This document shows positions 10,301 through 18,756 of a DNA stretch of 64,000 nt, piece by piece. The DNA is from Paraburkholderia sp. ZP32-5 (GTDB lineage: Bacteria > Pseudomonadota > Gammaproteobacteria > Burkholderiales > Burkholderiaceae). A model generated the notes under the pieces. It did not search any database. It worked only from the letters and a program-made list of their open reading frames with translations, and was not told where the DNA came from. Position numbers and translations under genes: made by a program. The stretch's first letter is position 1. Each line of letters begins with the position of its first letter. The DNA lies in assembly GCF_021390495.1 (NCBI RefSeq), contig NZ_JAJEJP010000003.1, forward strand, positions 372,001 to 436,000, in the 5' to 3' direction.

Positions 10301-11476
10301 GGGCTCGTCCGTGCCGGCGATCGTGACGTTGCAGCACAGTGCGGTGACCTGTCTGCGTTCGCCGCGTTGCGTCGCCGCGTCGGCGCCGGGTGCGGCCGTG
10401 GGCGTGGTTGTAGGTGTTGCATCCGGCGCGGCGACGTGCACGGCAATGTGTGCGGAATCGGGCGCGCGCGAAAGCGGCTTGCGTCGCGCCGGACGATAGC
10501 CGAACTCGCCGACCAGCGCCGCGAAATGAATGTCGCGAAACCGTTCGAGCAGTTCGTCCGCCGATCCGGCCCGCTGCCGCGGGTCCTTGTTCAGCGCGAG
10601 ACGCAGTACAGTGCCGAGCGGATGCGCGGCGATCGGCGGCGGCAGTGCAACGTCGACCGGGCTGAGTTGCTGATAGAGGATCTCCGCGATGCTCGCGCCC
10701 TGCATCACCGCCTGCCCGGTCAGGCATTCGATGACCATCAGCCCCCATGCGTAAAGATCACTCGCAACGGTCGGCGCTTCGTTGCGCAACTGCTCGGGCG
10801 CGCAGTATTGCGGCGTGCCAAGCACATCGTCCGTTTGCGTGAGCGTGTGCTCGTCGACATGTCGCATGTCCGGCAGCAACGCGCCGATGCCGAAGTCGAG
10901 AATTTTCGCGTGCGGCGCATCGTCGATCGTCGCGACCATCACGTTCTGCGGCTTCAGGTCGCGATGCACGACACCGGCGCGATGCGCACTCGCGAGACCG
11001 TCGAGCACCTGCGTCATCAGCAGCCCGGTGGTGACGGCCGGCAATGCGCCGCCTGCGCGCAGTACGTCGCGCAGCGTGCGCCCCGGCACGAACTCGAATA
11101 CGGCGAACAGGCTGCCGTCCGGCGTCTCGCCCTTATCGAGCAGCGCGACGACGTGCGGATGATGCAGGCGCTCGCAGAGCCGCGTTTCGCGCTCGAAACG
11201 CAGGCGCAGACGCTCGCGCGCCTCGCCGGGCTGCGCCGCGTCTTCACGCAACAGCTTGATCGCGACTGTGTGCCCGGTCTCGATGCAGGTGGCCCGATAG
11301 ATCGAGCCGCTCGCCCCTTCACCGAGCAGCGCACCGGGTAGGTAGCGATGCGTGCGCGGACCGCTTGCGAATGTGCCATCGAGCATCGGCAGTGATGTCG
11401 ATAAAGGCTTCGCTGAGGACGCCCCCGAGGACGCCACTGATGACGTTACCGAGGTCACGGAGAGCGTGGCCGTCAC
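7301..11476 (-). CDS. TOMM-system Ser/Thr kinase, cyclase-like and AAA/NTPase fusion protein
   Basis: A roughly 1390-aa regulator resembling the 'TOMM system kinase/cyclase fusion' (TIGR03903). Residues about 45-320 are a Hanks-type kinase: GEGASG loop (52-57), Lys in VAIKLL (74), HRDLKPQN (Asp173), DFG (194). About 374-546 is a class III nucleotide-cyclase-like domain (RQVTALCCNV, GDTLLFYFGYP). About 575-900 is an AAA-type NTPase with Walker A GEAGIGKS (614-621) and Walker B-like VLLVIEDVQW. The remaining ~490 residues are helical and Ala/Leu-rich, probably TPR-like. No membrane segment is evident. The GTG at 11476 lies 8 bp after the FHA gene stop; ATG 11386 would also retain the whole kinase. 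In the cyclase domain the first metal Asp appears to be Asn383. Confidence 0.87.
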   Translation of the reverse strand: MTATLSVTSVTSSVASSGASSAKPLSTSLPMLDGTFASGPRTHRYLPGALLGEGASGSIYRATCIETGHTVAIKLLREDAAQPGEARERLRLRFERETRLCERLHHPHVVALLDKGETPDGSLFAVFEFVPGRTLRDVLRAGGALPAVTTGLLMTQVLDGLASAHRAGVVHRDLKPQNVMVATIDDAPHAKILDFGIGALLPDMRHVDEHTLTQTDDVLGTPQYCAPEQLRNEAPTVASDLYAWGLMVIECLTGQAVMQGASIAEILYQQLSPVDVALPPPIAAHPLGTVLRLALNKDPRQRAGSADELLERFRDIHFAALVGEFGYRPARRKPLSRAPDSAHIAVHVAAPDATPTTTPTAAPGADAATQRGERRQVTALCCNVTIAGTDEPTTPPHPDPLDAYEAQWLTRCADIAIRYGGQVAGMLGDTLLFYFGYPDGIDRAARRAARAAFDIVRTASIAPRPPPDTGNRTPRWRVEIAAALHVGTLFSQTSTRPVGAMSGEAVRLLRRAQPGQILLSDDARRSLERYIDYGPTSLQFATAGAAARPVHALLGERHEHAQFDSLDQRACVPMIGRERERNTLIRAWRAFVAAQSPDAVPASGKRPDARLIVGEAGIGKSRLVHELCEAVRAEHRTIARCVCLPEQINDALFPVLRFVRSHWQIDIDGPPEIALAVLERMLAPLDCDHAAARATLAAWLGIGMGSGSGIATLRWSGARQQQMLFDVLRQLLVSVDGGAPVLLVIEDVQWIDRATADFLDALSRHPGGAPVWVVLTSRPENLARWRGLASWLTLRRLSRADTRQLIAALFAHDDIEPASLEFLAHRTAGIPLFAEEIIRELLVSGAATEPGRPLAGVATSGHYPLPGSLRDMLELSFDRVDDARDTAQLAATIGLEVDAQLLAAASPHDAAVLDEHLRRLLEARVVYARHRLGGVSYAFRHALIRDAAYGSMPARLCRGNHERVAHALAAAAGDPARVADHFAAASLHADAVRHGLRAARRALERALHDDAIRYAQTVHTWLEHCCHADRELDTARADLTLTHARMARFGWAAPEVRVDAERLLRRVDSPGGLGELDDGHLAASALWTLATYHHVASDRAAVRDIAARLMHLATTRDDDSIGVAAHAMHGMSLWIDGYCAPARVALQKALDCYDVSRDAGHWRTFGLDIRAWSMAALASVMWCMEDGTDAALQKAHEAVYSATCSDHLPTLGVTLMYLARMQQCAGDRDGARITSAEILRLSRLYGLNAVERYAAIVHAWCDGDRDAAVAHLDALRRSGCQLGLTYYASLVAEIDAMHGDRAAALAGIDQCLALCDALDERYYEAELLLKKVLYLPDADAHHDRTEAIALCRRALALAEPVSMVRVTRKAQEALRRLQHTIQPLQLESINE

Positions 11477-11484
11477 GATCGCGC

Positions 11485-12498
11485 TCAGCCGGCGTGCAAC
11501 GACGGCAGCGTGACCGCCGGGAGCGGCCGATACAGCGCGCAGTCGGCCGGCGCGGCGGGCGCGGACTGGCATTCGAGCGCTTCGCCGCGAAACACGCGAA
11601 AACCGGTCGCGCCGAAGCGCACGCCGCCGCGGCGCCGTTCGACCAGTTGCGCGCTTCCCGGTGACAGCAGCGCGCCGACCTGCGCGCGAGCGCGGTGAAT
11701 CTGCACGTTGACGTGCGATACATCGGTGCCGAGCATCCGCGCGAGCGCTTCGAGATCGACCCAGCCTTGCGACGCCGTGTCGTAGCCGGCCTGCGCATCC
11801 GCGCAACGGCGCCGCGCCAGCGTCACGATGCAATAGTGATGCGCGCGCTCGCCGAGGTCGACCGTTCCGCCGCGCGTATGCAGCACCGCGCGCACATGCT
11901 CCTCATCGCGGCTCACCGTGAAGTCGATCTGCTGCAATTGTCCGGACAGCTCGGACGGTTCGCGCATCGCCAGCGTCGAACGAGGTCCGTGCGCGAGCAC
12001 GAGGCGCCATGCCAGATGTCCCGACACGATCTCGTCGCCGTCGCGCAATACGCGCATTGCCGGCGTGTCGTCACACAGCCAGTCGCCGTCGGCGGAGCGC
12101 AGCACGGTGACCGCGGGCGTCGCGTCGCCAGGCAGCAGATGGACGGTGTCGAGAAGAATCGGTTTGGCGGGCTCGCACAGCGGCCACAACATGTCCGCGG
12201 GATCGCTCAACTCGCCGACCCGCCAATGCGCCGCGCTTGCCTTGCTGAAGTGAATCAGATCGCCTTGCCGCAGCACCACGCGTTCGCCGTCCCGCACGAG
12301 CGTGCCGGAAACCAGCGTGCCGTTGCTGCTGTGATCGTGCAATTCCCAGCGCCCGCCCGACCAGCGGATATGCGCATGCATCCTGGACACGTACGGATCT
12401 TCGATCACCGTATCGCACCGCCTGCTGTCCCGTCCGAACGTGTGATGCGCGCGCAGCAGACAGGACTTCCCCGGAAAACTGTTTTCAAGTGTCGCCAC
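11485..12498 (-). CDS. FHA-domain protein with C-terminal winged-helix-like region
   Basis: A 337-aa phosphothreonine-reader candidate. Residues about 15-85 form an FHA domain with the conserved GRD (HTFGRDS), SRMHA (the S-x-x-H of FHA) and SNGT motifs. A second, weaker beta-rich half follows. The C-terminal ~110 residues contain DLEALARMLGTDVSHVNVQIHRA and a following basic segment, reminiscent of a transcriptional-regulator winged helix. It is the first gene of the TOMM operon and stops 8 bp before the kinase gene. The natural hypothesis is that the kinase phosphorylates it and the FHA domain docks phosphothreonine. Two nearby GTG starts exist; the one at 12498 has GAAGG seven bases upstream, the one at 12504 is too close to it. 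Confidence 0.85.
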   Translation of the reverse strand: MATLENSFPGKSCLLRAHHTFGRDSRRCDTVIEDPYVSRMHAHIRWSGGRWELHDHSSNGTLVSGTLVRDGERVVLRQGDLIHFSKASAAHWRVGELSDPADMLWPLCEPAKPILLDTVHLLPGDATPAVTVLRSADGDWLCDDTPAMRVLRDGDEIVSGHLAWRLVLAHGPRSTLAMREPSELSGQLQQIDFTVSRDEEHVRAVLHTRGGTVDLGERAHHYCIVTLARRRCADAQAGYDTASQGWVDLEALARMLGTDVSHVNVQIHRARAQVGALLSPGSAQLVERRRGGVRFGATGFRVFRGEALECQSAPAAPADCALYRPLPAVTLPSLHAG

Positions 12499-13127
12499 TG
12501 CCACACCTTCTCGTGTCTGTTCTCTGTACGATTACATTTATTTTACGTTTATCGCTAATGGATAAATCGACTTGCCGAATGGCCAGATCGGCATTTTTAA
12601 TCGCCTCCATTCAATGCCGCATGTATATACGCAGCGATTTTTTATTCAAATTTTATAAGCGGGTGCCAATAGTGCACGAGGTCTAATGTCCGCGCAAGCG
12701 TTTGTCGCTACATGGCTATCATCAACGCTGGAGCAGCAAAAAAGTTCATGCGTTATGAGTTATCGGCTATGCGGCGGACATCAGAACGCAATAAATCCGT
12801 GCTGAAGCAGGCGCGCAATATTCTCCGCGTGGATCGAGGTGTAATGGCCTGTAATTGCTGAACCGCCGCAGTCGTTTCAACATGAATGCACTCAGAACGA
12901 CAGGAAATTCTTCGTGGCTCGGGGGGCTTTCAGCGTTGATTTTTTAACGCAAACGGATGGCCACGAACACTTTTTTCTCTGAGTCTTCGTTGCAGTGCGC
13001 GTCGTCGTTTTCTACGGTTTTCCACGGCTTTCCATGGAATTTGCTGGAAACGCGAGCGCCTGTTGAACGAAACCGGTCCGCTGTCAACTTCGATGTCCAA
13101 ACCCGATTTTTTCTTGAGGATTTACAA
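12499..13127. other. Divergent intergenic region between TOMM operon and protease/collar cluster
   Basis: 629 bp separating two divergent operons. 12520-12670 is clearly AT-rich for this genome and should include the TOMM promoter; 12930-13125 carries T-runs and should include that of the plus-strand cluster. A small inverted pair GCGTT/AACGC (12933-12937 and 12946-12950) and the palindrome TTCCATGGAA near 13030 are present, but I cannot name a regulator. In-frame extension of the plus-strand gene through part of it is possible on paper but lacks a ribosome site. Confidence 0.5.
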
Positions 13128-13676
13128 ATGAGCGCACTGACTTTTCTCAATACGACTCCGTACATTGCCCAGTTCGTCGTGTACAAGGGCGAACAGATCG
13201 TAGCCCGCCTGCCGGGCATCGCGCCGAACGCGCAACTGCAGGTTCCGTCGGACGACACCTACCAGGTCGTGGCCAGCACGATTCTCGAAGGCAACACGTA
13301 CACGTCCGCGCCGGCGACGGTGTCGGGTGCGATGGGCTTCGTCGCACAGGTCAAGCAGAACAACCAGCAAGGCACCTACGACTTCGAAATGAAGGTCGAA
13401 GCGAGCAATGCCGCCGACCAGATGGTGTTCCAGAAGACCACGATCAACCCGGTGACGTTCACGATCTCGAAGAACGGCGTGCAGTTGCAAAGCGTCGTCG
13501 TGCAGAACTCGTTCCTCGTGAAGACGCTGCAGATCGGTAGCACGTACTCGATGTACGCGGTGATCAACGGCGTGACGACGGGCACGACGCAGACCACCAA
13601 TGCGAGCGCGGTGATCACGGCGCAGATGGACAACACCGATCTGGAGTCGGGCTACTTCACGCTCACCACGGCGTAA
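13128..13676 (+). CDS. Small beta-rich protein with two internal repeats, unknown function
   Basis: I do not recognise this 182-aa protein. It is rich in Thr, Val, Gln and Asn, has no signal peptide, no cysteine and no membrane segment, and looks all-beta. It appears to consist of two similar domains: residues about 5-92 and 98-182. Aligned elements are TTPYIAQFVVYKGEQ with TTINPVTFTISKNGV, TYQVVA with TYSMYA, and VAQVKQNN..GTYDFEM with ITAQMDNT..GYFTLTT. The ATG at 13128 has GAGGA eight bases upstream, far better than the in-frame ATG at 12957. It is the first of seven co-directional genes. A structural or lectin-like subunit is conceivable but not shown. Confidence 0.8.
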   Translation: MSALTFLNTTPYIAQFVVYKGEQIVARLPGIAPNAQLQVPSDDTYQVVASTILEGNTYTSAPATVSGAMGFVAQVKQNNQQGTYDFEMKVEASNAADQMVFQKTTINPVTFTISKNGVQLQSVVVQNSFLVKTLQIGSTYSMYAVINGVTTGTTQTTNASAVITAQMDNTDLESGYFTLTTA

Positions 13677-13767
13677 TTGGCGCGGCCGCACACGTAGCGC
13701 GCGAGGCGCGCCGCATGTGCGGTCCGCGAGCGAAGGTTCTCACTCGTGCCCAGCGTAGCCGATACCT

Positions 13768-14385
13768 ATGAACTCTCCCGCTTCGAGCCACATGTCCAGT
13801 CGCACGTCTGGCCACATGCTGCACGTCGTCAACCGCACTGCACGGGCGGCGCGCGTGCGGCTGTCCTGCGCGGATCACATGATCTGGGACGTCTGGGTTA
13901 CGCCGATGGGAGCCGCGCTGGCCCCCGCTTTTGCACCGCAGCGGTTGACTCTCGACGCGCGCGTCATCGAGCGCGCTACACAGGTCGCTTATCACAGCAC
14001 CGCGGCCAGCGTGGACGCAGTCAGCGCGATCACCGCGCGGCTCGTGTTGCAGAGCGGCGCCCGTATGTTCACGCTCGACGCTAGCCCTCAAACCGCGGCG
14101 CCCGGATTGCACGTGCGCAACGAAAGCAAGGGGATGCTCGATTTCGTCGCGCGCTATCTCGACAGTCCGTATCGGCTGGCGGGATTCGTCGAGCCTGGCC
14201 GCACGCTGCGGATCGCGTATGCGCCGCTCGATCTGGTGATCGTGCAGGACGGTCTGAGCGTCGTGCAGCGGTTACCGGCGGCTGAGGGCGCGTGGGTCAT
14301 CGAGCCGTCGTCTGTCGTGGGCGGTTTTCCGCTGATCGGGCCGTTGTCCGCGCGGGAACGCGACGTGGGCGACCCGGCTGATTGA
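13768..14385 (+). CDS. Beta-rich protein related to the preceding gene, unknown function
   Basis: A 205-aa protein of unknown function. After a short polar N-terminus (two alternative ATGs at 13792 and 13816) it shows a beta-rich body. Residues about 17-95 resemble the repeat of the preceding protein: AVSAITARLVLQSGARMFTLDA lines up with the segment before its first domain ends. A second unit around LHVRNESKGMLDFVARYLDSP may be another, diverged copy. It contains a single cysteine in SCADHM and no secretion signal. Spacing from the first gene is 91 bp. The start at 13768 has only a weak ribosome site, so the exact N-terminus is unsure. Confidence 0.72.
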   Translation: MNSPASSHMSSRTSGHMLHVVNRTARAARVRLSCADHMIWDVWVTPMGAALAPAFAPQRLTLDARVIERATQVAYHSTAASVDAVSAITARLVLQSGARMFTLDASPQTAAPGLHVRNESKGMLDFVARYLDSPYRLAGFVEPGRTLRIAYAPLDLVIVQDGLSVVQRLPAAEGAWVIEPSSVVGGFPLIGPLSARERDVGDPAD

Positions 14386-14495
14386 TGGGTCTGCGCAAGC
14401 ACACGGCAACACGCTGAAACGTACCGAAGAAACATGCGGACCGGGCAGGCCGCTTTCATTCATCAACCGCTGCGTCATTCCATTCGAGGTTAGTC

Positions 14496-15731
14496 ATGCC
14501 AGTACTCAATCCTTATCCGCACGCCCAGCAGCAAGCGCCCAACTCGTGCTGGGCCAGCGCGGCGCGTTCGATCACGAACTGGTATCGCAGTACCGGCCGC
14601 GGAATTCCGAACGGGCCGTTCTATGGCTCGGATCAGGCGTTCGCGAACGCGTGGGCGACTGCCACGAATAATCGGGCGTACGCCGATATCAATGTCCAGC
14701 GATCCGCGGCGCTGGCGCTCGCCAATCTGCATTTCAACAACAACATTGATGAGCGGGCGTTTCCTACCGCGGCCGAAGTTTACGACTCGATCAACCTCGG
14801 CGAACCGCTGCTCGCGATCGTCGCCGCCGTTCCGCCGAATCCAAGCCCGAATCGGGCGTGCACCGAGGGCCATTGGGTCGTCGTCATCGGTATCAGCAGC
14901 AATCAGGACGACGCGACGATCGATGTGTTCGACCCGGACGACGGGCTGATTCATCAGCGGCCGTATAGCGACACGATCTACCAGCCGGGCGTGTACTGGC
15001 AGAACACATCGTATGTATCCGAATATTCGCCGTACGTGCAAAGCGACGACGAAGACATGGATGCGGATGACGTGATTGCACAGTCGCCGGTGCTGGTTCG
15101 TTCGGCCGCGCCTGTGACAGCGGCTGCGGCGCCTACGCCGACATCGACTTCCACGCCGACGTCGACTCCCACGCCGACACCAGCACCCACGCCAGCACCA
15201 GCACCTACGCCAGCACCAGCACCTACGCCAGCACCAGCACCCACGCCAGCACCAGCACCTACGCCAGCACCAGCACCTACGCCAGCACCCACGCCAGCAC
15301 CAGCACCCACGCCAGCACCAACACCCACGCCAGCGCCGACACCAGCACCAACTCCCACACCCGCACCGCCCCCCACCGAGGTCAGCCCATGGACAGGCGA
15401 AGCCCGCGGCGATGTCGCGCTGCAGGTGGACTGGGCCGCGCAGGGCAATGGCGCCAGCGTCCAGCTAACGATCGCGCAAACGGGTGGCCCCGGCGAGACG
15501 CGCAGTTATCAGGCCGTTTTGGGCCGCACTCCCGGCATGAGCAAGCAGGGCATCTGGCAGTTCGGCGCGGCGAGCGCGCCGCTCGAATTGACGCTCACGC
15601 TGAGCCATGTGTCGGCCAAGTCCGGCGGTCCGGCGACTCAGGCCAACCTGTGGGCGTCCTATCCGCTGACGCAGGCGGAAGGCGTGCACAAGGTCATCGC
15701 GTCGTGGCCGATCGACGGGTCGCAAACCTGA
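14496..15731 (+). CDS. Papain-like cysteine protease with Pro/Thr repeat linker and C-terminal beta domain
   Basis: A 411-aa protein in three parts. Residues 1-180 resemble a papain-like (C39/C70-type) peptidase: Cys18 in [11 protein letters not shown] with an upstream Gln for the oxyanion hole, His126 in EGHWVVVIG, Asp146 in VFDPDDG. Residues about 205-297 are a low-complexity linker built of TPAPAP units from an 18-bp DNA repeat. Residues about 298-405 are a beta domain homologous to the N-terminus of the next protein ([31 protein letters not shown]). There is no signal peptide. The start has GAGG upstream. It could process a partner peptide or act as an effector; the shared domain suggests both proteins bind the same partner. 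Confidence 0.82.
   Translation: MPVLNPYPHAQQQAPNSCWASAARSITNWYRSTGRGIPNGPFYGSDQAFANAWATATNNRAYADINVQRSAALALANLHFNNNIDERAFPTAAEVYDSINLGEPLLAIVAAVPPNPSPNRACTEGHWVVVIGISSNQDDATIDVFDPDDGLIHQRPYSDTIYQPGVYWQNTSYVSEYSPYVQSDDEDMDADDVIAQSPVLVRSAAPVTAAAAPTPTSTSTPTSTPTPTPAPTPAPAPTPAPAPTPAPAPTPAPAPTPAPAPTPAPTPAPAPTPAPTPTPAPTPAPTPTPAPPPTEVSPWTGEARGDVALQVDWAAQGNGASVQLTIAQTGGPGETRSYQAVLGRTPGMSKQGIWQFGAASAPLELTLTLSHVSAKSGGPATQANLWASYPLTQAEGVHKVIASWPIDGSQT
15189..15326 (+). repeat. In-frame 18-bp tandem repeat encoding TPAPAP
   Basis: Seven near-identical 18-bp units, with one shortened 12-bp unit, run head to tail inside the protease gene (unit ACGCCAGCACCAGCACCT). Each encodes Thr-Pro-Ala-Pro-Ala-Pro. All variation is in whole codons, so slippage would change linker length without a frameshift. 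Related, less regular Pro/Thr coding continues to about 15370. Confidence 0.9.
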
Positions 15732-15783
15732 CCGCAAACCTGACGCCGATCCGATACCTATCTGACCCGACACGGAGCTGTTC

Positions 15784-18756
15784 ATGAACGAATCCACCCG
15801 AGCGCCGATTCCATGCGGCGACGGCCAATGGGATGTCACGATCCGTACCGGCGTGCGCTTGCGCGTCGACTGGAAGTGGCACGACGAAGGCCAGCGTATC
15901 GACGTGGATTTGCTGCAACTGGCGGGGCCGGGCATGCCGCATCACTACACCGGCATCCTTAGCCTCGCCCCGGCAGGTCTGCGTAGCCGCACCTGGGTGT
16001 TCGGCTCGGCCGACGCGCCGGTCGACGTGACGTTGAGCCTGCGCCGCGAACACCCGGACGCGAATTCGCTGCTGTGGGCGAACGTGCCGCTGAAGCCCGA
16101 CGAGTTCTTCTCCGACGCGATCGCGCAGTACAAGCCGCTTCCGCCGCCGCCCGATCCCATTCCTGATGATCCCGACGATCCAGACGATCCCGAAGAAATC
16201 GCGATCGACGCGCTGCCCGGCGCCGCCGATCTGTTCCCGCTGCTGTGGCTGCGTCCGCCGAGCGCGGGGCAACTGGCCGATGCGCTGCTGCGCTACATGA
16301 GCGTCGCCGATCCGTCGAGTCTGCCGCTTTACCAGCAGCTTGCCGCGATCAGCGGTGCCGGTGCGGCCGCGGCGAAACAGAAAGCGGCAACGGCTTTTCG
16401 CGGCACCTCGTCATTCATCTCCGATGTCGCGACGCAGCCCGCGCCGATCAACCAGCTGCCGGCGATGCGCGTAACGCTGCTCGCGACGGCCGGCCCTCGC
16501 ACGCTGGACGAACTGCTGAGCGAGGCGCAAGCACTGCTCGGCGAAAGCGTCACCGATTTTCTCGCGAGCCCGGTCTACACGACCGCGCTGCAGGACGCAT
16601 GGCAAAGCGTGTTCGTGCTCGCACTGGTCGGCACCACGGTCGACGGCATGCTGGCCGCGCAACTCGTCGACGTGCTGCGGGTGATGCATTACCTGCAGGC
16701 GCTTGCGGCGAACACGGCCGCGATGTGCGCCGAGGCCGTGCGCCGGCTACTGCTCGACGCGACACCATCGCTGCCCGATGCAGTGACGGCCGCGCCGCTA
16801 TCGGGCAGCAGCAGCGCACCGGCGCCCGCACCAGCACCGACGCCCACACCAGCGCCCACGGGAGCACCAACCCAAACCCAACCCCCCGCCATCATCGGCC
16901 AATGGTCGCTGCTCGGTGTCGGCGAAGTCGAGGTCGCGCGTCAGACGCTGACAGGTTATGCGCCGGGAGAACTCGCCGAGGTCGTCAACCTGATGCCGCG
17001 TGAGCGGCAGGAACGGCATGAGCGCAGCGTGCAGGCCAGCGAACGGCAAACGAGCCAGGACGAAGAGCGCAGCCGCAGCGACGATCAGACGAGCCACGGC
17101 GACGCGATGAGCGAACTCGCCGACACGCTGAAAGAGGCGATGTGCACCGAAGGACTCGTGCGCAATCTGAGCAACGTGACGCCGAGCTACAGCAATCTGA
17201 ATCTGTTGCTGACCGGGACCGCCGCCGATGGCTCGGGAAAGCTGAAACTCGACAGCGGCAACGTCGCGCGGCTCGTGCAGCGGATGAGCGAACAGGCCGC
17301 GCAGAAAGTCGCCGACCGCGTGAACGCGCAGCGGCGCGACGTGTGGCGCGAGTGGCGCGAGCGCCGCGAATCGCAATGTATCGACAACCGCGACGGCGAG
17401 CGTCTGGTCGGCGTCTATCGCTGGGTCGACCGGCTGCTGCGCGTAGCGCTCAAACCGCGCGGCCGTCATCTGGTGCTGGCCGTGCAGCTGCAGTCGCCCG
17501 CGAGCGCGTGGATCGCGCAGGTGCTCGCGCAAGGGCCGCTGCCGCTCGTGAAGCCCACGCCGCTCGCCGCCTTCGGCACCGCCGACGGTCAGGGCTATGC
17601 GCTCGTCACGCCCACCAACTATCAGAGTTGGGGCGCGCAATACGGCCTGACCGATCTGCCCGCGCCGCCTCCGCAGCAGATCGCCGTGTCCGCGCAGATC
17701 AATCGCGTGACGGTCGCCGACAGGTCGCTGCTGCGCGTCCCCGACGGCTATGCGGTCGCGTCGGGCAGCGCGACGCTGGCGATGGCGAGCACCGCGTATG
17801 GTCTCGTCGCGAGCGTCGGAGGCACGTCGCTGACGGGCAATACCGCCGGTGCGCCGGCCGCGGTGAGCGTGACGATGCCGACGGTCTCGTCGTCGAGCGT
17901 CAGCAATCCCACGCTCACGCCGCCGTCGCCGCCCGTTGCGTGGTTGAGCACCACCGTGTTCCAGAGTACCGATGCGATCGTCGGCGCGCGCGGCGCGGTG
18001 CCCGTCACCGTGATGAGCGATGCGCCGTTGTTCGCGCTCAGTGTCGAGCTGAGCTGTCAGCGCGTGACGTTGACCGATCCGGTGACGCAGAACGTCGTGG
18101 ACCCGCTGCTCGTCGAATGGCAGATGCAGGTCTACACGCGGCTGCTGCGCGCGTGGCAGGACCAGTTACGCACCTACGACGCCGATGCGGCTGCGCGCAT
18201 CGCGGCGGCGAGTGCCGGCGAAACCGCGGAAATCCAGCGCGGCGTGCTGCAGGGCGAATGTCTGGAACTGCTGTGCGCGACCAGCGCGACGAACGATCCG
18301 CAGGCACTGACCGGCTTCTTTGACTGGAGCTGCATGAGCTGGCATTACGACTCGCCTCCGGCGGGCACCGGGCCGCGTTTGACCGATGCGCCGGCCGCAC
18401 CGGTCGTGACCGAACCTGCGTCGGCGCGTCTGTTTCGCCGCTTCCTTGCTGCCGATCTCGCATGGGTGCTGATTCCGCTGCGCGCCGAGACCCAGGATGC
18501 CGCGCTGTTCGCACTGCAATGGCAGGCGCGCTGGCCCGCGCCGCCGGTGCCGCGCGTCGATGGCGGCGCCGATGTGCCGGTCGCGCAATCGACCGTCATT
18601 GCGCTCGAGGAACAGCGCGGCGAGCCCGCCGTGCTCACCGAGCCGCGCCGCGCATGGACGCTGCGCGTGCCGCTGCCGCTGATCTATCTGCAACGCGGCG
18701 ATGCGCTGCCGCAATTCGGCCCGCAAGCGCCGCACGAACCCTCGGAGACGCCATGA
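15784..18756 (+). CDS. Large multidomain protein of unknown function, shares domain with cysteine protease
   Basis: A 990-aa protein I cannot assign. Residues about 8-118 are the beta domain shared with the protease C-terminus (LRVDW, AGPG, WVFGSADAPVDVTLSL, LLWANVPL). An acidic Asp/Pro hinge follows (PDDPDDPDDPEE, about 125-138), then a helical region (about 140-335), a Pro/Thr/Ala linker (about 340-372), a strongly charged segment (NLMPRERQERHERS, about 405-450, Gln/Arg/Glu-rich, likely coiled coil) and beta-rich segments to the C-terminus. No signal peptide or membrane helix is seen. GGAG lies upstream of the ATG, and the stop overlaps the next gene by ATGA. It has the look of a scaffold or fibre-base protein, which is inference only. 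Confidence 0.82.
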   Translation: MNESTRAPIPCGDGQWDVTIRTGVRLRVDWKWHDEGQRIDVDLLQLAGPGMPHHYTGILSLAPAGLRSRTWVFGSADAPVDVTLSLRREHPDANSLLWANVPLKPDEFFSDAIAQYKPLPPPPDPIPDDPDDPDDPEEIAIDALPGAADLFPLLWLRPPSAGQLADALLRYMSVADPSSLPLYQQLAAISGAGAAAAKQKAATAFRGTSSFISDVATQPAPINQLPAMRVTLLATAGPRTLDELLSEAQALLGESVTDFLASPVYTTALQDAWQSVFVLALVGTTVDGMLAAQLVDVLRVMHYLQALAANTAAMCAEAVRRLLLDATPSLPDAVTAAPLSGSSSAPAPAPAPTPTPAPTGAPTQTQPPAIIGQWSLLGVGEVEVARQTLTGYAPGELAEVVNLMPRERQERHERSVQASERQTSQDEERSRSDDQTSHGDAMSELADTLKEAMCTEGLVRNLSNVTPSYSNLNLLLTGTAADGSGKLKLDSGNVARLVQRMSEQAAQKVADRVNAQRRDVWREWRERRESQCIDNRDGERLVGVYRWVDRLLRVALKPRGRHLVLAVQLQSPASAWIAQVLAQGPLPLVKPTPLAAFGTADGQGYALVTPTNYQSWGAQYGLTDLPAPPPQQIAVSAQINRVTVADRSLLRVPDGYAVASGSATLAMASTAYGLVASVGGTSLTGNTAGAPAAVSVTMPTVSSSSVSNPTLTPPSPPVAWLSTTVFQSTDAIVGARGAVPVTVMSDAPLFALSVELSCQRVTLTDPVTQNVVDPLLVEWQMQVYTRLLRAWQDQLRTYDADAAARIAAASAGETAEIQRGVLQGECLELLCATSATNDPQALTGFFDWSCMSWHYDSPPAGTGPRLTDAPAAPVVTEPASARLFRRFLAADLAWVLIPLRAETQDAALFALQWQARWPAPPVPRVDGGADVPVAQSTVIALEEQRGEPAVLTEPRRAWTLRVPLPLIYLQRGDALPQFGPQAPHEPSETP

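Noticed and set aside
15189..15326. CRISPR array
   Set aside because: The units are contiguous 18-bp repeats with no spacers and lie in frame inside a gene.
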